From Oscillospiraceae bacterium (GTDB lineage Bacteria > Bacillota > Clostridia > Oscillospirales > UBA929), in the NCBI GenBank assembly GCA_009777685.1, contig WRLJ01000149.1, forward strand, positions 1-5,028: a DNA stretch of 5,028 nucleotides, read 5' to 3'. The position numbers and the translations under genes were made by a program. Positions 1-4,536 of the stretch are shown here, one piece after another. Every line of letters begins with the position of its first letter. Within the stretch, counting starts at the first letter, position 1. A model generated the notes under the pieces. The model was not told where the DNA came from and ran no database searches. It saw only the letters and a list, made by a program, of their open reading frames with translations.

Positions 1-234
1 CGGCGACGCGCTGCCCCGGTCACAGTGCCGCCGTTTGCGGAAATGCCGGACGGCGGGATGGTCATGCCGATCACTATTTTCCCGGATATTGTAAAGAACG
101 AACTCGACAACCGCGCTGTAAAAACCAATATCACCCTCCCGGCATGGCTCAAGGACTGGGCGGGGACACAGGGGATCAATCTTTCCCAAACACTGCAAAC
201 AACTCTCCGGCAAATGTACGAGGCAAAACAGTAA
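1..234 (+). CDS. hicB: HicB-family antitoxin, C-terminal part (5' end outside window)
   Basis: The reading frame is open from base 1, so the gene continues off the left edge; the GTG at 25 is internal to the open frame and has no ribosome binding site. Seventy-seven residues are visible. The last ~40 form a ribbon-helix-helix-like DNA-binding tail: a short strand (RAVKTNITLPAWL, visible residues 38-50) followed by two helices (about 51-73). This tail aligns without gaps with the complete HicB at 4140-4529, with 15 of 36 positions identical, including RAVK, PAWL, SQ and LQ. In this family the antitoxin binds and inhibits the HicA ribonuclease and represses its own operon. The HicB N-terminal domain and any partner hicA would lie to the left, so it cannot be told whether this copy is intact or a remnant. 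The call rests mainly on the resemblance to the second HicB. Confidence 0.72.
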   Translation, partial: RRRAAPVTVPPFAEMPDGGMVMPITIFPDIVKNELDNRAVKTNITLPAWLKDWAGTQGINLSQTLQTTLRQMYEAKQ

Positions 235-296
235 CCACACCGCCGGTAAAGACGCGCACAAAAACCCTCGCCATCGTACCGCTTGAAAGCAAAGCA

Positions 297-391
297 CCCC
301 ATACACTTGTGTAGAAAGGGCGCTTGGCTGCCGAAGGGAGTGAGTTGGTAACACGCTGTTACCAACTGAAGATGAAATCTGCCCCATACAC
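297..391. repeat. Direct repeat CCCCATACAC, two copies
   Basis: The 10-mer CCCCATACAC occurs at 297-306 and again at 382-391, 75 bases apart. The first copy runs into the TACACTTGTGTA dyad and the second into the left arm of the 391-423 hairpin. Two short copies may be chance or may be binding sites; nothing assigns a function. Confidence 0.35.
343..367. repeat. Perfect 11-bp inverted repeat with CGC spacer
   Basis: AGTTGGTAACA (343-353) is exactly complementary to TGTTACCAACT (357-367) around a 3-base CGC centre. On either strand it would fold into a tight hairpin, or as DNA act as a dyad binding site. No T-run follows on either strand, so it is not a standard intrinsic terminator. It lies about 110 bases after the HicB stop codon. 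Confidence 0.7.
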
Positions 392-423
392 GTCTCCGCG
401 TCCCTATTAGGGACGCGGAGACG
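391..423. repeat. Perfect 15-bp inverted repeat with ATT loop
   Basis: The arms 391-405 and 409-423 are perfectly complementary (CGTCTCCGCGTCCCT against AGGGACGCGGAGACG), separated only by ATT. The stem is long and GC-rich. Neither strand has a T-run directly after it: the plus strand continues CGCGGAATAAAAATATG and the minus strand TGTATGGGGC. It may assist termination from either side, since it abuts the tail of the minus-strand terminator, or may be a REP-like or mobile-element palindrome. Confidence 0.75.
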
Positions 424-428
424 CGCGG

Positions 429-462
429 AATAAAAATATGCCCGGCAGGCGCAGTGCCGGGC
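429..462 (-). terminator. Intrinsic terminator of the minus-strand surface genes
   Basis: Read on the minus strand, GCCCGGCA (462-455) pairs with TGCCGGGC (447-440) as a perfect 8-bp GC-rich stem with a 7-base loop. ATATTTTTATT (439-429) follows directly. This stem plus U-rich tail sits about 50 bases after the stop of the small gene at 512 and would end transcription of that gene and of the secreted-protein gene before it. Confidence 0.78.
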
Positions 463-488
463 CGGGGCGGCTATGTTCAGAACTTTTT

Positions 489-519
489 TCAGGTGCTCGC
501 GGCGAGTTCAATCACCTGA
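489..519 (-). other. Structured RNA element overlapping the small gene's stop codon
   Basis: Outer arms TCAGGTG (489-495) and CACCTGA (513-519) are perfectly complementary. An inner CTCG/CGAG stem (496-499 with 503-506) stacks next to the outer stem, leaving a 6-base bulge. On the minus strand the outer stem includes the last codon and the TGA of the 512-613 gene and is followed by six A, so it is not a terminator. It could protect the transcript's 3' part or affect termination of translation. Confidence 0.45.
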
Positions 520-613
520 TACGGATGTGTGTGTAATAGTCAGCCAGCACGGCCGCGAGACTCAGCACCCCAACTATTGCGTGCACTATCACGAGAATTC
601 TTAGCCAGTCCAT
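512..613 (-). CDS. Small hydrophobic single-span peptide, 33 aa
   Basis: I do not recognise a family. The ATG at 613-611 is preceded by AAAGGGAGGTG (core 627-621) at a 7-base spacing, among the best ribosome binding sites in the window, which is the main reason to believe the gene. The peptide starts MDWLR, has one continuous hydrophobic stretch (residues 6-24: I, L, V, A and G, with one His and one Ser) and ends in a polar, basic tail (ADYYTHIRIR). This suggests one transmembrane helix with the tail on one face. It starts 36 bases after the stop of the secreted-protein gene on the same strand, before a shared terminator, so the two are probably co-transcribed. Size and shape fit small membrane regulators, holin-like peptides or type I toxins, but no antisense RNA promoter was found and no toxin family motif is evident. 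Confidence 0.6.
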   Translation of the reverse strand: MDWLRILVIVHAIVGVLSLAAVLADYYTHIRIR

Positions 614-649
614 TGTGCGACACCTCCCTTTGCTCTGCTGTCCCCGCCT

Positions 650-2413
650 CTACCAACTCCCCGTATAATCATCCTCGTACATGACCCCGTTAATTCGGAT
701 GCTCCGGCCCGCGGACGTGTTCCACGCCAGCGGCCTGCCCGATACGCCGCCGCCGGTGAACTCAAAGGTGACAGCGTGGCTTTGGGGAGAGGAGGCCGTG
801 CCCCGCATGTCCACATGCGTATAGATTCGCCGCAGCAGCGTTTCGCTGATCGGGTTTTGCGGCGCTTGCCACGACCGGCTCGTCGCCGTGCTGCTCACCG
901 TGTCCAGGACGATGGTGGTTGGCTGGGTGCGCGTCCTCCCGTCGCGCATCTGGTAGCTGACCGACGGCCAGCTCAAATGCGCCCGCAGCGTCGCCGGGGG
1001 AGTGACGGCCGCGGTGTGCGCTCGCGTCGTCCAGGCCGTACAGTTCCCCTGACAGCCGTAAGCCTGCTGCACGACCGTAAAGGACGCGCTGGCGCTGACT
1101 TCAAAGCCATAGCCCGCCTTTAGGGTCGGCGGCGTCAGCGTGACCGTCGGCGCGTTCAGCGTGGCGCGGTACGTGAAGTAGCGCGTACACGGATAGGCTG
1201 CGGGTCCGCCCGTGGTTGAGATCGTTTTGTTGTGCGGATCGGTCTCCGTCCACTGGATTTCCGTGCCCGTGGAGTAATCCGCCGGCGGCAAGTAGGCCGT
1301 GCCGCTCAGGGACGCCGTCACCGTTCGCGTATCGTCCGCCGTCACGGTTATGGTAAAGCCGCTGCCGGCCTCCGGCGATACGAAGCTGTAGGTCAGCGTG
1401 GTCGTTTGTCCGCCGTTGAGCGTCACGCTTTGGGTTTGCGTGCCAATTTCCGCAGTCCGCGGGGAGATAGAGAAGCTGACCGATTTCGTGACGGACTGAT
1501 CGCCTGTGTTCCGAACCGTTACCGTCGCGGTTTGGTTTTGATATCGCGTATAGCTTGTCGGGGTGACGGAGACCACGGACACGAAGCCGGGCAGCTGGAC
1601 CGTCCCGGTCGAGCTGCTGGTGCTGTCCGCCGTGGCGGATACGGAAAACGAGCCTTTGGCGGACGGCGCGGTGAAGCTGAACGTCACTGTGGTCGATACG
1701 CCGGCGTTCAGAGAAACACTCCGGCTGGCCGGCGTGGAGGTACGGTTCAGGCTCACCGTTCCTGTTTTCGATTGCCCGCCGGTATTCCGCACCGTTACCG
1801 TCGCCGTTACGCTCTGTCCCGGCGTGGGATTCGAGGGCGAGAGGCTGACCGACTGGATAGAGAGAAACCCCGGCGCGGGTGTGGGGGCGGGTGTCGGCGC
1901 CGGCGTCGGAGGCGGCGTGGGCGCGGGCGTTGACGGGCTGGACGTGGACGGGGGGGCGGCCGTGGAGGGGGCCGTTATCGTGTTTGTACAGAATCCCTCA
2001 AATTTCCCCCACCAGTTGGCGTACTGCTTATAGCAGCCGCTGTGCGTGCCGAAGATCGATACCCAAAAAACGCCGTCAGGGCTCTTGTGGTCGTTAAACG
2101 GAGGATCAATAAAGGTTTTTTGAGCGCCGCCAACCAGGCTGAGCGTTGTGGGCTTTTTGCATTTGCTGCAGTTAAGAGTGTATGAGCTGCCGATGGAGGT
2201 CGAGTTGGGGTAGCTGTAATACCCGACCGAGGGATCAATGCACCAGCCTTCCGTATGTCTGTTATGTGTATATGTGTGCGAGTTATACTGCCCGCATGTC
2301 GCGGCGGCCAAGACGTCAACCGGATCATAGATAACCAGCGCGGCCGACGCCAGCGCGAGGGCCGCCGTTATGGCCAGGGTACGCAGGGCAAGCCGCCGAA
2401 AGGAGCCGTTCAT
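650..2413 (-). CDS. Secreted Cys-rich / Pro-linker / CARDB-domain protein, 587 aa
   Basis: A large exported protein with no catalytic motif I can identify. The start at 2413 is fixed by AGGAGGT (2428-2422), 8 bases before the ATG. Order of parts: signal peptide (about 1-38, RR then a long hydrophobic run, likely cleaved near LAAA-T); a region with six cysteines (40, 58, 82, 85, 127, 142, including NCSKC) rich in Tyr, Trp and His; a Ser/Thr/Pro stretch and (PAPT)n linker (147-181); two CARDB-like beta domains (183-275 and 277-371) sharing TATVTVRNTG.QS; and a beta-rich C-terminal region (378-587) with Cys409, 454 and 458, ending in SIRINGVMYEDDYTGSW. CARDB domains are extracellular adhesion or spacer modules. 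There is no LPXTG, SLH repeat or C-terminal membrane helix, so the protein is either released or held by a partner; the SLH protein encoded just upstream is the obvious candidate. The even cysteine count in the N-terminal region suits disulfides or metal binding. Confidence 0.85.
   Translation of the reverse strand: MNGSFRRLALRTLAITAALALASAALVIYDPVDVLAAATCGQYNSHTYTHNRHTEGWCIDPSVGYYSYPNSTSIGSSYTLNCSKCKKPTTLSLVGGAQKTFIDPPFNDHKSPDGVFWVSIFGTHSGCYKQYANWWGKFEGFCTNTITAPSTAAPPSTSSPSTPAPTPPPTPAPTPAPTPAPGFLSIQSVSLSPSNPTPGQSVTATVTVRNTGGQSKTGTVSLNRTSTPASRSVSLNAGVSTTVTFSFTAPSAKGSFSVSATADSTSSSTGTVQLPGFVSVVSVTPTSYTRYQNQTATVTVRNTGDQSVTKSVSFSISPRTAEIGTQTQSVTLNGGQTTTLTYSFVSPEAGSGFTITVTADDTRTVTASLSGTAYLPPADYSTGTEIQWTETDPHNKTISTTGGPAAYPCTRYFTYRATLNAPTVTLTPPTLKAGYGFEVSASASFTVVQQAYGCQGNCTAWTTRAHTAAVTPPATLRAHLSWPSVSYQMRDGRTRTQPTTIVLDTVSSTATSRSWQAPQNPISETLLRRIYTHVDMRGTASSPQSHAVTFEFTGGGVSGRPLAWNTSAGRSIRINGVMYEDDYTGSW
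1871..1927 (-). repeat. PAPT tetrapeptide linker repeat inside the secreted protein
   Basis: The stretch encodes residues 163-181 as tandem four-residue units (PAPT, PPPT, PAPT, PAPT, PAP). The codons vary (GCG/GCC for Ala, CCC/CCG/CCT for Pro), so the repeat is older or better conserved as protein than as DNA. It is a typical stiff, extended linker of surface proteins, separating the Cys-rich head from the CARDB domains. Confidence 0.75.
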
Positions 2414-2435
2414 GTGTTTTTACCTCCTGTAATCT

Positions 2436-2494
2436 AAAAAATACCGCCTTCACGCGCGGGAAAACCGCTCCCCGGCGCATTCCGTGAAGCGGTT
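2436..2494 (-). terminator. Terminator with competing hairpin between SLH and CARDB genes
   Basis: On the minus strand, AACCGCTTCACG (2494-2483) can pair with CGTGAAGGCGGT (2454-2443), giving 11 pairs with one bulged G, followed by ATTTTTT (2442-2436). That is a plausible intrinsic terminator about 50 bases after the SLH gene stop. The first arm can instead pair with AGCGGTT (2469-2463) in a perfect 7-bp hairpin that would prevent the terminator. The T-run ends only 7 bases before the ribosome binding site of the next gene, and no clear promoter lies between the two genes. It may therefore be a simple terminator or a leader attenuator controlling read-through. Confidence 0.55.
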
Positions 2495-2543
2495 CATTGA
2501 GATATCGTTTCCTGAGCCTGTCTGTCCGGACTTGTCCTCGCCG

Positions 2544-3812
2544 TCAGTCCGTAATGGTGACCTTGAGCCCGAAAATCACGTGCTCCCCGTTTTCCAAGTC
2601 ACCCCAAAATTCATCGTTCGTATAGAGGCCGCTGATTTTTTCATCCGCCCTGGTGATTCTTACGATGTAAACACGCTGCTCCTCTTCCGGCGGAAGATAC
2701 GGGTTTTTGTTGAAGTCAAACCAAATGTTATAATACTTTTCGCCGTATATGAGCCTGTCAAAGGCAATGACGTTGTTCACCTCATGACGTATCCCAAAGA
2801 GTATGCCGACCTCCTGCACCCCGCTTTGCGACAGATGCACCGGTTCTCCCAGCTCCACCCCCCACAATGATTTGACGGGGTCGGGATTGTTGGTGTTGTA
2901 TCCGTACATTAACGGCCATGGGCCGTAAAAGGACACCATGATTTGCGGGTACAGGGGATGCGGCAGGCTGGTGTCGTGGATGTCCACGCGCAGCGTGTCG
3001 GTGCTTCGTATGTGGGTGATCTCAATCCCGGCCAAAAACTCCTGGAACAGCAAATCGCAAATCTGCTCGTCCAGATAGTAGAGGTCATACCACTCGCTCT
3101 GGCGATGGTCCTCCTCGCTTTTGGTCAGGTAGTCCTCCACCGCCCACTCCGTAAGCTCCTCCGGCGGCAGCATGTTGCTGAACGTCACTATGCTTTGTTC
3201 CCTGGTGTAATCCACCTTCGGCATAAACAGATTGTTCGACCCCTGCATAATCCGGAAATAGGTAACATACCCGAGGCCGGGGAGCGCCCATTCGCTTGTC
3301 TCGTCCTCATCCTCGAATACCCCAAAGGCCGACGCGCGCCGATAATACCGCAGATACCCGCCCAGGTTATAGATCATCTGAGCGGCCTGTTCCCGGCTCA
3401 GCGTCAAATCCGGGTAAAACATCCCAGAGCCGCCGCCGGAGATAATGCCCAGCCATAACGCGCCCGTAATGCGCGGGTCGTCGCAGTCCTCAAACCAGGA
3501 TTCGCCGTAACGCTCGGCGAGACCCTCATGCCCGGTGTCTTCTATGAGGGCTACCAGGTCCTTCTGCTGCGTATACTCTATATAATTGAGCGCGAGCAGC
3601 GTATACTCGTACCGGGTGATGGGCCGCGTGTAGTCGCCCTGGATCTCCTCCGGGATAATGCCCAGCTCATACAGGCTGCGTATGCCGTCCGCCGCCCAGA
3701 AGGTGGCGCTTCCCTCATCAGGAAAAGCCTCGGCAGCGCTAACCGCCGCCGGAACCGCGGCCAGCAGGGACAAAACGAGGAGAAGGGAAAGCATGGTTTT
3801 CAGGGTTTTCAT
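2544..3812 (-). CDS. S-layer homology (SLH) domain surface protein, 422 aa
   Basis: An exported cell-wall-associated protein. AAAAGGAGG (3829-3821) precedes the ATG by 8 bases. A signal peptide fills residues 1-27 (MKTLKT, a Leu-rich core, then AVSA). Three SLH repeats follow: about 30-75 (FPDEG, FWAADGIRSLYELGII, ITRYEY), 105-151 (SWFEDC, ITGALWLGIISGGG, LSREQAAQMIYNLG) and 166-214 (FEDEDETSEWALPGLGYV, YTREQSIVTFSNM). The TRAE-like signature appears as TRYE, SREQ and TREQ. SLH triplets bind pyruvylated secondary wall polymers in Gram-positive bacteria. Residues 215-422 form an acidic, aromatic-rich domain that I cannot assign; it starts with a charged, probably helical part and becomes strand-rich after about 262. 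The gene lies upstream of, and on the same strand as, the secreted CARDB protein gene, and is divergent from hicAB. No minus-strand promoter consensus is visible in the 104-bp gap before it. Confidence 0.88.
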   Translation of the reverse strand: MKTLKTMLSLLLVLSLLAAVPAAVSAAEAFPDEGSATFWAADGIRSLYELGIIPEEIQGDYTRPITRYEYTLLALNYIEYTQQKDLVALIEDTGHEGLAERYGESWFEDCDDPRITGALWLGIISGGGSGMFYPDLTLSREQAAQMIYNLGGYLRYYRRASAFGVFEDEDETSEWALPGLGYVTYFRIMQGSNNLFMPKVDYTREQSIVTFSNMLPPEELTEWAVEDYLTKSEEDHRQSEWYDLYYLDEQICDLLFQEFLAGIEITHIRSTDTLRVDIHDTSLPHPLYPQIMVSFYGPWPLMYGYNTNNPDPVKSLWGVELGEPVHLSQSGVQEVGILFGIRHEVNNVIAFDRLIYGEKYYNIWFDFNKNPYLPPEEEQRVYIVRITRADEKISGLYTNDEFWGDLENGEHVIFGLKVTITD

Positions 3813-3869
3813 GGTGTGGTCCTCCTTTTGGTTAAGTGTTTTTGGTTGGCTGATGGGCCTCTTTCACTG

Positions 3870-3898
3870 TTGACATACGTAATATTACGTGTTATAAT
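3870..3898 (+). promoter_or_regulatory. Perfect-consensus sigma-A promoter of hicAB
   Basis: TTGACA (3870-3875) and TATAAT (3893-3898) match the vegetative sigma consensus exactly with the optimal 17-base spacer. TG at 3890-3891 adds an extended -10 (TGTTATAAT). The expected start of transcription is near 3905, directly at the hicA ribosome binding site, giving a leader of only about a dozen bases. Confidence 0.9.
3877..3890. promoter_or_regulatory. Probable HicB operator: 14-bp perfect palindrome
   Basis: ACGTAATATTACGT is a perfect palindrome lying wholly between the -35 and -10 of the hicAB promoter, so a bound protein would block RNA polymerase. HicB (4140-4529) has a ribbon-helix-helix tail, and such proteins bind palindromic sites as dimers; HicB proteins are known to repress their own operons. 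The assignment to HicB is inferred. The site also lies about 65-78 bases upstream of the divergent SLH gene start and might affect it. Confidence 0.72.
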
Positions 3899-3916
3899 GG
3901 CTCTGGAGGTGAGGGG

Positions 3917-4102
3917 ATGACGGCCAAGGAGCTAAAGCGGAAGCTGATAGCGGATGGGTGGACAATAGAGCAGGGCGGCAATCACGAACAGGCGACGCAT
4001 CCTCAAAAGCCCGGCATTAAGGTTTCCATCCACCGGCACACGGGCGACATCCCCACCGGAACGCTGAACAGAATTCTGAAGGACACGGGGCTGAAAAAGT
4101 AA
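3917..4102 (+). CDS. hicA: HicA-family mRNA interferase toxin, 61 aa
   Basis: HicA is a small double-stranded-RNA-binding-fold ribonuclease that cleaves mRNA in a ribosome-independent way and is neutralised by HicB. The 61 residues match the usual family length and layout: an N-terminal helix (TAKELKRKLIADGW), the strand with the catalytic His23 in GGNHEQATHP, the KPGIKVSIHRH strand, and the final helix GTLNRILKDTGL. The usual GSHH/GSHR surrounding is here GGNHE, but the key His is kept, so the toxin is probably active. GGAGGTG (3905-3911) precedes the ATG by 5 bases. The gene comes first in the operon, 37 bases ahead of hicB, under the perfect promoter at 3870-3898. Confidence 0.93.
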   Translation: MTAKELKRKLIADGWTIEQGGNHEQATHPQKPGIKVSIHRHTGDIPTGTLNRILKDTGLKK

Positions 4103-4139
4103 CCTTGCCCTTTGGATGACACAGAAAGGAGCTAAATTG

Positions 4140-4529
4140 ATGAAATACGTGTATCCGGCAATCCTGTATCCCGACGACGGTAAGGTCGGCGTTACAGTTC
4201 CCGACCTGCCCGGTTGCCATACATTTGGCGACGACAGAGCCGACGCGCTGTTTATGGCAAAGGACGCAATGGAAATGTGGTTGTGGGACGCTGAGAACAA
4301 GCACGAGCCTATCCCCGCCGCTTCTGAAACGCTTCCTCTTGAACCCGGCGAAACCATTACCCTGATAGCCGCCGACACTGACGAATACCGTAAAGCCAAC
4401 GACACGCGGGCCGTGAAGAAAACGCTGTCTATCCCGGCATGGCTAAACCATCAGGCGGAAACGGCAAACGCGCCGTTCTCGCAAATACTACAGCAGGGCC
4501 TGAAGGAATACTTGCGAATCGCCGACTGA
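4140..4529 (+). CDS. hicB: HicB-family antitoxin and autorepressor, 129 aa
   Basis: The antitoxin partner of hicA. The start at 4140 is chosen because AAAGGAG (4125-4131) lies 8 bases before it; the in-frame ATG at 4116 has no binding site and would add non-family residues. Residues 1-60 are the partially degenerate RNase-H-like HicB fold (MKYVYPAILYPDDGKVGVTV, then PDLPGCHTFGDD and a helix to about 55), which typically covers the HicA active site. A linker (61-85) leads to a ribbon-helix-helix tail (about 90-126: RAVKKTLSIPAWL, then FSQILQQGLKEYL), the DNA-binding part expected to recognise the palindrome at 3877-3890. The gene ends 7 bases from the convergent Fic gene with no terminator hairpin between. 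Its tail resembles the HicB fragment at 1-234. Confidence 0.92.
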   Translation: MKYVYPAILYPDDGKVGVTVPDLPGCHTFGDDRADALFMAKDAMEMWLWDAENKHEPIPAASETLPLEPGETITLIAADTDEYRKANDTRAVKKTLSIPAWLNHQAETANAPFSQILQQGLKEYLRIAD

Positions 4530-4536
4530 ATCAAGC

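Larger units (their letters stand above)
235..511. other. Gene-free, hairpin-rich region between convergent transcripts
   Basis: No convincing coding sequence lies between the HicB fragment and the small minus-strand gene ending at 512. The stretch holds a 10-base direct repeat (297-306 and 382-391), a short TACAC/GTGTA dyad (302-313), perfect inverted repeats at 343-367 and 391-423, a minus-strand terminator (429-462) and a structured element that reaches into the small gene (489-519). The plus strand shows no hairpin followed directly by a T-run, so the HicB transcript has no obvious intrinsic terminator here. The T-run at 484-489 lacks a good stem before it. Confidence 0.7.

Noticed and set aside
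391..423. The 15-bp perfect hairpin as an intrinsic terminator
   Set aside because: Neither strand has a T-run directly after the stem; only 429-462 on the minus strand meets that requirement.
297..462. CRISPR array or tRNA in the hairpin-rich region
   Set aside because: The repeats are different from one another, not regularly spaced copies, and no cloverleaf or CCA-end pattern is visible.
507..540. Plus-strand promoter for an antisense RNA against the small peptide gene (type I toxin-antitoxin)
   Set aside because: TTCAAT and TAATAG are separated by 21 bases and match consensus poorly, so the type I system idea remains unsupported.
1232..2097. Overlapping long open frames on the plus strand opposite the secreted-protein gene (for example 1232-1933 and 1563-2033)
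   Set aside because: They lie wholly antisense to a well-supported gene, are Arg/Gly-rich or low-complexity, and have no convincing ribosome sites. They are by-products of high GC content.
2288..2413. Lipoprotein signal on the secreted protein (AATC before Cys40)
   Set aside because: The residue before the cysteine is Thr, whereas a lipobox needs Gly, Ala or Ser there. A standard signal peptide is more likely.
3813..3916. Divergent minus-strand promoter for the SLH gene overlapping the hicAB operator
   Set aside because: Candidate -10 boxes such as TAATAT have no matching -35 at a suitable distance on the minus strand.
2484..3920. Plus-strand open frames opposite the SLH gene (2484-2870, 2943-3458, 3528-3920)
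   Set aside because: The minus-strand frame has a signal peptide, three SLH repeats and a good ribosome site; the plus-strand frames show no recognisable family and overlap it.
4116..4139. Earlier ATG at 4116 as the hicB start
   Set aside because: It has no Shine-Dalgarno sequence, whereas the ATG at 4140 has AAAGGAG 8 bases upstream and gives the family-typical N-terminus MKYVYPA.
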